Shown: positions 11,115-20,304 of the stretch, one piece after another
How the letters are laid out: the number at the start of each line of letters is the position of its first letter
Numbering within the stretch: the first letter of the stretch is position 1
Assembly (NCBI GenBank): GCA_030704845.1
Contig: JAUYKZ010000009.1
Coordinates: 124,001-188,000 of the forward strand
DNA: 64,000 nucleotides
From: an archaeon
GTDB taxonomy: Archaea > Nanobdellota > Nanobdellia > Woesearchaeales > GW2011-AR9
Reading direction: 5' to 3'
The notes under the pieces: generated by a model
What the model saw: the letters and a program-made list of their open reading frames with translations, nothing else
Told to the model about the DNA's origin: nothing
Database searches by the model: none
Position numbers and translations under genes: made by a program

Positions 11115-11660
11115 ATGGGATGGTTATTTGGAAAAAGAAAAGAACCGAGAGTGCCGCTTCCTGAAGCTCATGAAGTAGATGATAGTTCTTTAAGATTTCC
11201 AAGTTCTTCTTCTAAAAGGGTTATAGAACCAAGAAAAATTAAAGAAGCAGTGGGTTTTGAGAAACCGTTAGCTCCTCCTGAAATGCCAATGGAATTTGAA
11301 CCAGTAATAGAAAAACCGAGAATGCCACCACCATTGCCAAAAGTGAGACCAGCTCGACCTACTTTTGCAGAACTCCCTACAATTACTCCAGTTGATAGAG
11401 ATTTTAGAGATATTCCTTCCTTGCCAGTCCCAGTTCAGGTACATCAAGGTGGCGAACATTTCGTTAAAGTAGAAACGTATCAACATTTATTAGGAAAATT
11501 AGAATCTGTACATAGTAACATTGTCGAATTAGACCATATTAGTAAGAAACTAGAACGTTCAGAATATCACGAAGAAGAAAATTTTGATAAAATGAAAAAA
11601 GCAGTAAGATCTTTACATGACAAACTACTTCGTGTAGACAAATTATTATTTAAAGGATAA
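11115..11660 (+). CDS. proline-rich/coiled-coil small protein (trio member 1)
   Basis: C-terminal FVKVETYQHLLGKLESVHSNIVELDHISKKLE coiled coil. Confidence 0.6.
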   Translation: MGWLFGKRKEPRVPLPEAHEVDDSSLRFPSSSSKRVIEPRKIKEAVGFEKPLAPPEMPMEFEPVIEKPRMPPPLPKVRPARPTFAELPTITPVDRDFRDIPSLPVPVQVHQGGEHFVKVETYQHLLGKLESVHSNIVELDHISKKLERSEYHEEENFDKMKKAVRSLHDKLLRVDKLLFKG

Positions 11661-11661
11661 G

Positions 11662-11898
11662 GTGAGACCCATGGAAAAAATGCCCGTATTTGTAAAAATA
11701 GAAGAATACAATGAAGTTCTTAATTTAATGAGAACAATCCGGAAAAAATTAGATGAAGCTAAAGGGACTCTCTTAAAGATTCATGATTTAAAAAATGAAG
11801 AAGATCATCAACTAGAGATGTGGCAAAACACTTTAGCTGAAGTTGAAAAGAAAATTGATTTCGTAGATCACTCATTAAATGAGCCGCAACATTTCTAA
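11662..11898 (+). CDS. coiled-coil small protein (trio member 2)
   Basis: VFVKIEEYNEVLNLMRTIRKKLDEAKGTL, similar to the end of trio member 1. Confidence 0.6.
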   Translation: MRPMEKMPVFVKIEEYNEVLNLMRTIRKKLDEAKGTLLKIHDLKNEEDHQLEMWQNTLAEVEKKIDFVDHSLNEPQHF

Positions 11899-11899
11899 A

Positions 11900-12379
11900 A
11901 TGCCAGCAAAAACTCCGCTAACAGCGATAATGGAACAGAAACCGCGCAAGACCGCGAAGAAGAAGACTGCTAAAAAGTCTTCTCAGCATGCGCAGCGAAA
12001 GCCAGAATATATGGTCCATGTTCCAGAACCAATGATGATGCGGAAAGATTTATTGGAAGCATTAAGAGAAATTATTATTTTCATGCAAGGGTATGATAAA
12101 TTTAAAAGAGTTCAAGGGGAGAAAATTGCTCTCTTCAAGAAATTACGTTCTCAAGTAAGAGAATTAAATTCTTTAGTAGATGGAAAAATGAAAAAACTTT
12201 TCCCGAAAGGAAGTCTTCCATCAATTATGAAACAGGAAAATGTTACACCAAAATTAGAGATGCCTATTGCTGTTTCTAAACCGCAACCAGCTCCAGTTCA
12301 ACCAAAACAACGTAATGAATTAGATGAATTGGAATTCCAATTGAAAGATATCGAGAATCAGTTGCATGGATTGAGATAG
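11900..12379 (+). CDS. coiled-coil/basic protein (trio member 3)
   Basis: Tightly linked ORF with predicted coiled coils; ATG 11900 preferred over upstream 11879. Confidence 0.55.
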   Translation: MPAKTPLTAIMEQKPRKTAKKKTAKKSSQHAQRKPEYMVHVPEPMMMRKDLLEALREIIIFMQGYDKFKRVQGEKIALFKKLRSQVRELNSLVDGKMKKLFPKGSLPSIMKQENVTPKLEMPIAVSKPQPAPVQPKQRNELDELEFQLKDIENQLHGLR

Positions 12380-12449
12380 ATTGATTCTTTAAGAGTGGTT
12401 ATTATTCTCACACAACTTTTATAAAACAGAGCCAATCATAACACAACAA

Positions 12450-12568
12450 GTGCGCGTGCCGGAGTGGTCAAACGGGATAGACTCAAGGCATATGAGTGTG
12501 ATAACCAAACTCGTTGTAAGTCATCTATTGGCTTAGTGCCTACGCAGGTTCGAGCCCTGCCGCGCACA
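12450..12568 (+). tRNA. tRNA-Leu(CAA) with a 35-nt intron (about 12488-12522)
   Basis: Acceptor GTGCGCG/CGCGCAC; D-stem CCG/CGG with AGTGGTCAAA loop; anticodon stem ATAGA-CTCAAG|intron|A-TCTAT; long variable arm TGGCTTAGTGCCTAC; T-arm GCAGG-TTCGAGC-CCTGC. Confidence 0.93.
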
Positions 12569-12625
12569 CTTTTTTATTTTCCTCAAACCAGAGTCTTTTT
12601 AAATCCCTACGTCTTTCTTTTCCTC

Positions 12626-13957
12626 ATGCCAATTGAAGTATGCTGCATTGGGGGTTTCTCAAAAACCGAAGGCAATTCTGTTGCTATTAAAGTTGATGAT
12701 GAAGTAATTCTCCTAGATATGGGGCTAAGTATGGAAGATTATATTCGTTATACCGAAGACCGAGAAGATGTCAGCTCCAAAACTTATGCTCAATTGCTAA
12801 GAGTAAATGCAGTTCCAAATTATAATTTTATTAAAGAGTGGCATAGTAAAGTCAAAGCGATTGTTCCAAGCCATGGACATCTTGATCACGTTGGAGCTAT
12901 ACCCTTCGCAGCTTCATTGTTTCCAACAGCACCAGTGATTTCAACCCCTTATTCGATTGAAATTCTAAAAAGTATTCTCTGGGATGAACATATCACCCTA
13001 CCAAACAAATTAATAACTTTGAATCTTAATTCCTCAATCAAATTATCTGATAAAATTACGATTGAATTTGTAAATGTAACCCATTCTATTCCTCATACTG
13101 CGATTGTAGTTCTTCATACACCTTACGGAAAAGTAATGTACGCTAACGATTATAAATTTGATCGCCAACCAGTTATCGGGAAAAAACCTAATTTTGAACG
13201 ATTAAAAGAATTAGGAGATGAAGGTATAAAACTTCTTATTGTGAATTGTTTATATGCCCATGAACATAAAAAGACGCCTTCAGAATCTGTCGCTAAACAA
13301 ATGTTGAAAGATGTTATGTTAGGTGTTCAAAGTGAAAAGAAAGCAATGGTTGTAACAACCTTCTCTTCCCATATTGCAAGATTAAAAAGTATCATCGAAA
13401 TGGGTAAAAAATTAGATCGGAAAATTGTTTTTTTGGGTAGATCTTTAATGAAATATGTGCAAGCAGCAGAAAGAATAAATCTGGTTAATTTCTCTAAAGA
13501 TGTTAAAATTCTACGACACCGTGATCAAATTGATAAGATGTTGAAAAAAATTGAAAAAGAAGGGCGTGACAAATATCTGATTGTTTGTACCGGACATCAA
13601 GGAGAACCACGAGCAGTCTTATCCAGAATCTCTCGAGGAGAATTGGATTTCAAATTTAAAGAAGGAGATATCGTCATTTTCAGCTGTCAAGTTATTCCAG
13701 TAGAGATCAACATTGATAATCGGGAAAAACTAGAAAAAAGTCTTTCAGCAATGAACGTAAGAATTTTTAGAGATGTTCATGTTTCCGGTCACGGAGCATT
13801 GGAGGATCATAGAGATTTATTAGAACTAGTGCGTCCAGAACATATCATTCCAATCCATGCTGAAAATGCAAAAGCTCAAATGTTAGCAGATTTTGCAGCA
13901 GGATTAGGATATAAGAATACCCATGTGATGCAAGATGGGAAGAAAATTAGTTTCTAA
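12626..13957 (+). CDS. aRNase J / beta-CASP metallo-beta-lactamase ribonuclease
   Basis: MPIEVCCIGGFSKTEGNSVAIKVDDEVILLDMG...PSHGHLDHVGAIP...HVSGHGALEDHRDLLELVRPEHIIPIHAE; ATG 12626 chosen because the track ORF start lies in the tRNA. Confidence 0.92.
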   Translation: MPIEVCCIGGFSKTEGNSVAIKVDDEVILLDMGLSMEDYIRYTEDREDVSSKTYAQLLRVNAVPNYNFIKEWHSKVKAIVPSHGHLDHVGAIPFAASLFPTAPVISTPYSIEILKSILWDEHITLPNKLITLNLNSSIKLSDKITIEFVNVTHSIPHTAIVVLHTPYGKVMYANDYKFDRQPVIGKKPNFERLKELGDEGIKLLIVNCLYAHEHKKTPSESVAKQMLKDVMLGVQSEKKAMVVTTFSSHIARLKSIIEMGKKLDRKIVFLGRSLMKYVQAAERINLVNFSKDVKILRHRDQIDKMLKKIEKEGRDKYLIVCTGHQGEPRAVLSRISRGELDFKFKEGDIVIFSCQVIPVEINIDNREKLEKSLSAMNVRIFRDVHVSGHGALEDHRDLLELVRPEHIIPIHAENAKAQMLADFAAGLGYKNTHVMQDGKKISF

Positions 13958-14024
13958 AAAGATAACTTCATTACAACAAACTTTATAAACAGCCCATTGT
14001 TGTCAGCTTCTGAGGGTGGCGTAA

Positions 14025-14771
14025 ATGAAGTTAGTATTGGCTGAACCAAAATATTTTAAAGATAGCATTGGGATTATTTCAGATTTAGTTTCTGAAGCTA
14101 AATTTAAAGCTACTAAAGATGGTCTAGAGCTAGTCGCTATGGACCCAGCTAACGTAGCGATGGTTATTTTCAAATTATTAAGTAGTTCTTTTACGGAATA
14201 TACCACAACCGGTACGGAAGAGGTTTCAATAAATCTTAACAATCTTAAACAAATTCTTAGACGAGCAAAAAGTGATGACATGTTGAGTTTAGAAACAACT
14301 GAAGATAATAAATTAAAAATTCAATTGAAAAGTAACACTACTCGGTCGTTCTCAATTCCAACTCTTGATCTGGATGATAAAGAACAAAGAGTTCCAGATT
14401 TGAGTTTTCCAATTGTCATACATACTAATTCAAGTATTCTTCAGGAAGCTATCGAAGATGTTAGCGTAGTAGCCGAATCAGTTACATTCCTTGGAGAAAA
14501 AAATCAATTGTCTGTAAAAGCTGAAGGAGATCTTTCCAAAGCTTTCATTGAAATACGAGCAGATGATAATACTATCGTGAAAAGTAGTAGCGACGAGAAA
14601 TTTAAAGCAAAATATTCTCTTGAATATCTCCGTAAAATGATCTCAGGTGGAAAATTAACTGATAATGTGAGTATTCATTTCAATACAGATTACCCAATGA
14701 AAATTGAATATAAGGTCACAGATAGATTATTGTTAAGCTTTATTCTTGCTCCAAGAGTGGATAATGATTAG
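14025..14771 (+). CDS. pcn: PCNA sliding clamp
   Basis: KFKATKDGLELVAMDPANVAMVIFKL...; C-terminal DRLLLSFILAPRV. Confidence 0.95.
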   Translation: MKLVLAEPKYFKDSIGIISDLVSEAKFKATKDGLELVAMDPANVAMVIFKLLSSSFTEYTTTGTEEVSINLNNLKQILRRAKSDDMLSLETTEDNKLKIQLKSNTTRSFSIPTLDLDDKEQRVPDLSFPIVIHTNSSILQEAIEDVSVVAESVTFLGEKNQLSVKAEGDLSKAFIEIRADDNTIVKSSSDEKFKAKYSLEYLRKMISGGKLTDNVSIHFNTDYPMKIEYKVTDRLLLSFILAPRVDND

Positions 14772-14815
14772 TTTTCTTCGTTAACTTTTTAAAGTGCCTA
14801 TAAGTTTTAGTTATT

Positions 14816-15817
14816 ATGGATACCCTACTTATTGAAAAAGCTGAGAAAGTACATCAAAGTAATTTTAAATCAACAGTTCTTTTCGAAAGAGCAATATTTT
14901 TTAGTTGGGGTTGTTCGATTGGTGATTGTACTTTTTGTTACATGAGTACTCAGCCAAAAGAAAAAATTGTTAAAGAAACTAAACGAAGTGATGCTTCACT
15001 TCTAGCAGAATTTATCCTTGCTAAACAATTAGGATGGGATATTGGTTTTTTTACGGGAGGTATCGGTATTTTTACCCCTTTAGAACTTGAAGAACTGTTG
15101 AAAAAAATAATTGTAATCACCGAAGAAAAAATTTGGTTATCTGTTGGACCAATAACTAAACCATTACTAATTAAATATTCGCCTTACATTCGCGGAATTG
15201 TCGGGTCTACAGAAACGATTAATCCGGAATTGCATCAAGTGGTTTGTCCATCTAAGCCCCTAGCTCCTTACGAAAGAATGTTTGAATCTGCTGAAGAATT
15301 AGGATTAGAGAAAGCAATGACCTTTATCGTAGGAATGGGAGAAACAAGAGATGATTTTTTATTGCTTAAAGAGTTTATCGTGAAATATAAAATTAATAAA
15401 ATTCACGTTTACGGATTGATACCCCAAAAAGGAACTCCGTTTGAAAATGCAAGCAGACCAACAAAAGAAGAACAGGCTTGGTGGATTGCTCAATTAAGAA
15501 TCAATTTCCCTAAATTAGATATTCAATGTGGCATCTGGGAAGATCGAATTGATTACTTATCTTTATTGTTAAAAGCTGGAGCTAATTCCATCTCTAAATT
15601 TAAAGCAACAAAATTGTTTGGCACAGATATCGCTAAACAGATTGAAGAAGAATCAGTTAAAGCTGGAAGAAGTTTCGTTGGGACACTAACTAAAGTGCCG
15701 GATGTTGATTGGAAAGAAATTGTAAGTAATCTGTCTTTCGAACAGGAATTAAAAGATGAAATTTTAGTTAAATTAGGACAATATCTTAAAACAATGAATG
15801 AGAATTCAAATGAGTAA
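14816..15817 (+). CDS. radical SAM protein with CX4CX2C motif
   Basis: FSWGCSIGDCTFCYM; GFFTGGIGIFTPLE; biotin-synthase-like layout. Confidence 0.75.
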   Translation: MDTLLIEKAEKVHQSNFKSTVLFERAIFFSWGCSIGDCTFCYMSTQPKEKIVKETKRSDASLLAEFILAKQLGWDIGFFTGGIGIFTPLELEELLKKIIVITEEKIWLSVGPITKPLLIKYSPYIRGIVGSTETINPELHQVVCPSKPLAPYERMFESAEELGLEKAMTFIVGMGETRDDFLLLKEFIVKYKINKIHVYGLIPQKGTPFENASRPTKEEQAWWIAQLRINFPKLDIQCGIWEDRIDYLSLLLKAGANSISKFKATKLFGTDIAKQIEEESVKAGRSFVGTLTKVPDVDWKEIVSNLSFEQELKDEILVKLGQYLKTMNENSNE

Positions 15818-15820
15818 AGA

Positions 15821-16273
15821 TTACCAATCCTTACAACATTCAATGATTTTTTTGACGACTGATTTGGTTCTGGAATTATTTCTGTAAAAGAACATACATC
15901 CAAAAGATATCCAAAGAATTCCGATAATCAAAATCGCTTCATTTAATCTGGATAATCCTTCCAATATCGAATAAGCAATTATAATAATGGTTAAATAAAA
16001 TGGAAGACGAAAGAGAAGCCACTTCTCTTCAAGATGTTTTTCTGCGACGTATAAAATTCCATGAGCTGAACTTCCCAGAAGCAAAGCCAAGATTATTTTG
16101 TCTTGAAAAAGATTTTCAAATTTTAAGACAATCAAAATTATCCAAGTTAAACTTGCCGCAAAACATAAGGCACAGAACTTTTTTTTTATTTTCTCTGGAA
16201 AAACATTTTTAAAAATTAGAAATAAGATAAATAAACCGATTATTCCCAGAATGACAAGTGTTACTTCATTCAT
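15821..16273 (-). CDS. membrane protein with CALC motif
   Basis: Several TM helices; KKFCALCFAASLTW. Confidence 0.55.
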   Translation of the reverse strand: MNEVTLVILGIIGLFILFLIFKNVFPEKIKKKFCALCFAASLTWIILIVLKFENLFQDKIILALLLGSSAHGILYVAEKHLEEKWLLFRLPFYLTIIIIAYSILEGLSRLNEAILIIGILWISFGCMFFYRNNSRTKSVVKKIIECCKDW

Positions 16274-16274
16274 T

Positions 16275-16799
16275 CTAAAACGTCACCTGAATTAATATGC
16301 TAGCAATCAGAAGTAGTCCCAGAGTTATCATCACACCTTGAAAAGGGAATACTCTTCCCCCTTCCCTCATAGAACTTAATTTCCGGCTAAGCCAGGGAGC
16401 AATCGATACCAATAACCCGCCCAGGATACTTCCTATCAAAGAAAGATTTAACAAATAAATTAATCCATATTCCCCAAGAAAAGAAAAATAAAGAGGGTAA
16501 GGTTTACTTTCCAATACCGGAAGAATTGGTAACACAGTTAAAACAAAAGAACCAATCACGATTAACGATTTTTGGAACGGAATACGGTGTTTCTTAAACC
16601 AACGCCAATTTGACATCCACCATCCAGTTGAAACTGCAAAGGCACCAATGAAAAGGCTGACAGCTGCGGGATGAATTCCCAAATATACCGCCCCGCCAGC
16701 AGCAATGGCCGCCCCCGCTGTACACAAGGGACAATGAGCTTGAACTCCCCTTAATAAAAAAAGAAATGAAACAAAAGGAATCAATTTTTTCTTGTTCAT
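16275..16799 (-). CDS. membrane protein with N-terminal HCPLCTAG motif
   Basis: Multi-TM; AHCPLCTAGAAIAAGGAVYLG at predicted first TM boundary. Confidence 0.6.
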   Translation of the reverse strand: MNKKKLIPFVSFLFLLRGVQAHCPLCTAGAAIAAGGAVYLGIHPAAVSLFIGAFAVSTGWWMSNWRWFKKHRIPFQKSLIVIGSFVLTVLPILPVLESKPYPLYFSFLGEYGLIYLLNLSLIGSILGGLLVSIAPWLSRKLSSMREGGRVFPFQGVMITLGLLLIASILIQVTF

Positions 16800-16808
16800 T
16801 ATTTGACC

Positions 16809-17279
16809 TCAGATTTCCATGAAATCAGTTACTTGCCCATCATGACCTACAGCATAGATCATCCATTTCTCTTGTTTAGGCCCAGGCATTCCAGGCGAAC
16901 CTGATGGCATTCCAGGGAGAGCAATCCCCGCGATATCTGGTTTTTCTAACAGAAGTTTTTGGATAGCTTCTGCAGGAATATGGCCTTCAACAAAATAATC
17001 CCCAACAATTGTTGTATGACAACTTTGCAATTCTATAGGAATTGCATATTTTTCTTTTATACCATTTAGATCTGGTAAATCGTTAATTTCTACATTAAAC
17101 CCTTTATCGTCCATGTAACGTGAGAATATTCCGCAACAACCACAAGAAGAAGATTTGAAAATAATAGCTTTCTCGCCATTTATTTCATTATTCTTTTCAC
17201 TAGTGCAACTTACTAAAAAGAGAGCACCAATTAAAAATAAAAATAAAATGAAAAATGAAACAGACTTTCTAGTTTTCAT
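16809..17279 (-). CDS. DUF411-family metal-binding lipoprotein
   Basis: Lipobox-like LVSC; FKSSSCGCCGIFSRYM...LQSCHTTIVGDYFVEGHIPAEAIQKLL...GIALPGMPSGSPGMPG (DUF411 signature). Confidence 0.85.
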   Translation of the reverse strand: MKTRKSVSFFILFLFLIGALFLVSCTSEKNNEINGEKAIIFKSSSCGCCGIFSRYMDDKGFNVEINDLPDLNGIKEKYAIPIELQSCHTTIVGDYFVEGHIPAEAIQKLLLEKPDIAGIALPGMPSGSPGMPGPKQEKWMIYAVGHDGQVTDFMEI

Positions 17280-17282
17280 ATT

Positions 17283-17522
17283 TTAACAACCCCCAACCAT
17301 TGCTGGAACCGAACTTTGTACAGTAGCTGATCCGCCACCACTAAGTACCGAACCAAAGAGGTTCTGTTGCAGTGAATTCAAAGCAAACGCCTGTGTTATA
17401 GAAAAAATTAATAAAATCACAGTGATGCCTATTAAGACATATAAAATCGCTGTTTCTTTACTTATCTTTTTTTCTGTATGCCCACTTGTTTTTTCATGGT
17501 GTGTTGTGTGTATTTCTTCCAT
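17283..17522 (-). CDS. small single-TM protein ending in MVGGC
   Basis: One TM; C-terminus SSVPAMVGGC. Confidence 0.55.
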   Translation of the reverse strand: MEEIHTTHHEKTSGHTEKKISKETAILYVLIGITVILLIFSITQAFALNSLQQNLFGSVLSGGGSATVQSSVPAMVGGC

Positions 17523-17523
17523 A

Positions 17524-18159
17524 TTAACATCCTCCTACCATTCCGCCAGCAGATTGACCGTCTTCAATTCCTCGATAACGGTTACTGGCAAGATTGATAT
17601 AATTAAACTCAATTTCATTTTCTTCCAAAATTCCTGCTTTGAGTTGCATTTGACCTGGGAAGAAAAGAACTTTCCATTTACCTATTTCCTCCAAGATTTG
17701 TTCATCAGTTAATTCCGAACCATGATCAAGGAGTAGATATTTAGCAAGACCGCGCATAGCGTAACTGTGAGCACAACCACATGCGGCTTCTCCATTCTCA
17801 AAAATTATTGAACGAGCACCACAACAATATTCGCAAGAAATGCCATTATGAAGCTGATAAAGTATGTTGATGTATCGATCTAGTTTTTCTCCCTCAAGTG
17901 AAAGTGTCCGGTCCATTTGCCCCAATTTCCTGATTGTTAGGTCGGCTCTCGCTGGATCTTGCGGTGAAACATCATCATATCTTAGAGATAATTCTTTGCC
18001 ATAAACTTCCGGCACACCAGTCGGAATTATCTTTGACGTGGGAGCTATATCCGTTGTTGTTGTAATGCCTTCTAAGCGAGCTAGAGACTGAGCATTGAAT
18101 AATATCACCAGAGCTGTAGCTATAAAAAGGACAGCTAAAATTTTCTTTTCTTTCTGCAT
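17524..18159 (-). CDS. uncharacterised membrane-anchored CCGA...CGCAHSYAMRG protein ending in MVGGC
   Basis: Start MQKEKKILAV at 18159 with strong SD (GGGAGGCGG); motifs ISCEYCCGARSI, ACGCAHSYAMRGLAKYLL; C-terminus GGMVGGC. Confidence 0.7.
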   Translation of the reverse strand: MQKEKKILAVLFIATALVILFNAQSLARLEGITTTTDIAPTSKIIPTGVPEVYGKELSLRYDDVSPQDPARADLTIRKLGQMDRTLSLEGEKLDRYINILYQLHNGISCEYCCGARSIIFENGEAACGCAHSYAMRGLAKYLLLDHGSELTDEQILEEIGKWKVLFFPGQMQLKAGILEENEIEFNYINLASNRYRGIEDGQSAGGMVGGC

Positions 18160-18233
18160 TGTTGTTCCGCCTCCCGGTTGGGATTTTGTAAAATACAAAG
18201 AAAACGGAGCTGAAACAATATATATATGTACTG

Positions 18234-18249
18234 ATGTAACTAGTTTCAA
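18234..18249. promoter_or_regulatory. palindromic operator-like site ATGTAACTAGTTTCAA upstream of the Cys-rich cassette
   Basis: 14/16 match to the perfect palindrome at 21517; adjacent to a TATATATATA element upstream of the gene starting at 18159. Confidence 0.5.
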
Positions 18250-18262
18250 GAAATTATTTAGA

Positions 18263-18748
18263 TTATTTATTGATAAATTTTCGGTCTCTCAAATAAGAAA
18301 TTAAAACTAAAGCTATAATTCCACCTAAGGTTGTTACAATAACATCCCAAAATCCATCCCACCAAAATATGTCTTGAAGATAGGGTGGATTGTAGAAAAC
18401 TAATTCTTGCAAGGTTTCTAAAATTTCCCAAACTAATGCTCCAATAAAAGCAAAAACAACAGCATAAATCTTTTTAGATTTAACATCGGTAAGTGAAAGA
18501 GCCCAACTAGCAATGAAACCTAATGCTACCCCTCCCATGAGATGACTGGGAATATCAACTAGGGGAATTGCCTTGTAAAGGTTATAAATTCTAATTGCAA
18601 CCTCAACAAGAAGAAAGAAAATTATTGATAATAAAGTAGCAATGAATAAATTGTTATGAGGTAAATAAAATTTATGAATCTCTTTTTGAATTCTTTTAAT
18701 CCGGTGGTTAAACTTCTTACGAGTTTTAGACGAAGAATTCTTGACCAT
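18263..18748 (-). CDS. VanZ/DUF2238-like membrane protein
   Basis: PSHLMGGVALGF...GALVWEILETLQE...WWDGFWDVIVTTLGG. Confidence 0.55.
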   Translation of the reverse strand: MVKNSSSKTRKKFNHRIKRIQKEIHKFYLPHNNLFIATLLSIIFFLLVEVAIRIYNLYKAIPLVDIPSHLMGGVALGFIASWALSLTDVKSKKIYAVVFAFIGALVWEILETLQELVFYNPPYLQDIFWWDGFWDVIVTTLGGIIALVLISYLRDRKFINK

Positions 18749-18773
18749 AGTGACTACTAGGGAACAACTCTAT

Positions 18774-19574
18774 TTATTCTTTTCTAATCTGATTTTGTTT
18801 AGCAAAACTTTCACCGGCATTTGATAGATAGTCCTTTGCATGTTCTAAATCAAGATAAGTCTTATTATCAGATCTTAATTTTCCTTGAGCATCTATAGAA
18901 AATGGCTGATGATAATTTTTAGACAAGAGTTCAATGTGTGAAGAAACATTTTCCGCACTAAAACCACCAGCAATACCAAATGTGGCCTTCGGAAGAACAG
19001 AAGGTAATCTCTCAAGAAGATCTAAAATTTTTCTAGGCCTGAAATCAATTCCTTCACCACCAGATGGATCTAAAAGGACATATTCGGCTAAACCGGAATA
19101 TACTATTGCTTTATTTATTATTTGTTCGATTGATTCTTTTAATGCAGTTTTAGGTAATTGAAGAACAATTTGTAGCCCCGAGAATTTAATCTTCAATTCT
19201 TCTAAATAATCCAATTCAGGCCACAATTGATTTAGCTGAACGGCAGTACAAAGATTTTTCTCAAATAAATCGCCGGTCTGAAAAACGGTTGTTAAATCGT
19301 CAACCAATGTAGCCGGATTAGAAGTGAAATAGTGAATCATCGGTAAAGTTCCAACTGGAGCGGCTTGTATAAGATCCGGTAAATCGTTAAATGCCGGCGA
19401 GTTAGTTCCTCTAGAAGATTTATCAGCGAGTCGCTTATCTGTAACAACATAACCAAGCATTAATTGATGAGATTCCGGGAGAATGGTTAAAGCATAATCT
19501 CCGAGAGTTCTAACTTCTTTTCCAGTAGTAAATCCAGTTATCCCCACGTAAGGTTTTGGTTTTAGAAAAGTCAT
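18774..19574 (-). CDS. TIM-barrel protein, TrpF (phosphoribosylanthranilate isomerase)-like
   Basis: ATFGIAGGFSAENVSSHIELL...FSIDAQGKLRSDNK resembles the TrpF C-terminal phosphate-binding region; start uncertain (track start 19715). Confidence 0.5.
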   Translation of the reverse strand: MTFLKPKPYVGITGFTTGKEVRTLGDYALTILPESHQLMLGYVVTDKRLADKSSRGTNSPAFNDLPDLIQAAPVGTLPMIHYFTSNPATLVDDLTTVFQTGDLFEKNLCTAVQLNQLWPELDYLEELKIKFSGLQIVLQLPKTALKESIEQIINKAIVYSGLAEYVLLDPSGGEGIDFRPRKILDLLERLPSVLPKATFGIAGGFSAENVSSHIELLSKNYHQPFSIDAQGKLRSDNKTYLDLEHAKDYLSNAGESFAKQNQIRKE

Positions 19575-19671
19575 AAATCTATTGGGAGCTAAAGAATTAA
19601 TAAAGGTTTGGGTGGGATTTACTTCTCTTTTTAAAGAAAGTAATTTATAGGAGTAAATCATTAAATAAGTC

Positions 19672-20175
19672 ATGCAAACAAAAAGGATAGGTGCAGTCTT
19701 GTTAATATTTAGCATATTCCTTCTTATCTTCTTTGTGATTACCTATCAAGAACTTTCTACTGAAAGTGAAGAAATTGGGTGTTTTAATTCACCCGATTGT
19801 AAACCAATTCAAGCGTCATTTTCTTTTGTTGATCTTGGATTTGGATTGTTTGGATTTATTGTAGCACTTTCATTTTATTTATTGTTTCTTTCAAAAGGAG
19901 ATAAAGAATTTCTTAATCATTTAAAAGAAAGAAAAAGCACCTTAAACCATGAAGAAAAGTTTTCAATCTTATTATTAGGACTTGATGAATTTGAAAAAAG
20001 AGTTCTTAAAGAAATTGTATCTCAAGAAGGAATTACTCAAAACACACTTTGTTTAAGGTCAGACATGTCCAAAGCTAAACTGAGTCAAGTTCTAACTAAT
20101 TTAGAAAAAAAGAATTTAATTAAAAGACAACAACAGAAAAAAACTTTAGCAGTATTTTCAACCATCCGTTTTTGA
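19672..20175 (+). CDS. membrane-anchored winged-helix transcriptional regulator
   Basis: Two N-terminal TM segments, then EKRVLKEIVSQEGITQNTLCLRSDMSKAKLSQVLTNLEKKNLIKR. Confidence 0.7.
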   Translation: MQTKRIGAVLLIFSIFLLIFFVITYQELSTESEEIGCFNSPDCKPIQASFSFVDLGFGLFGFIVALSFYLLFLSKGDKEFLNHLKERKSTLNHEEKFSILLLGLDEFEKRVLKEIVSQEGITQNTLCLRSDMSKAKLSQVLTNLEKKNLIKRQQQKKTLAVFSTIRF

Positions 20176-20304
20176 TTGAGATGAACGTTAATTCTTAGAA
20201 ATATTGAGGATATACGCTTTACAAAGTGTTGTGTTTTGTCCATAACTTATATATAATAACCGATATTTTTACGACTAAAAGATAATTTAGGAGGTTTGAG
20301 ACAA

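Noticed and set aside
12464-12625. N-terminal 54-aa extension of the aRNase J ORF
   Set aside because: Falls inside the tRNA-Leu gene and its downstream spacer; real start is ATG 12626 (MPIEVCCIGG)
18095-18304. 69-aa plus-strand ORF
   Set aside because: Spans the promoter/operator region of the minus-strand cassette; no protein-like signal
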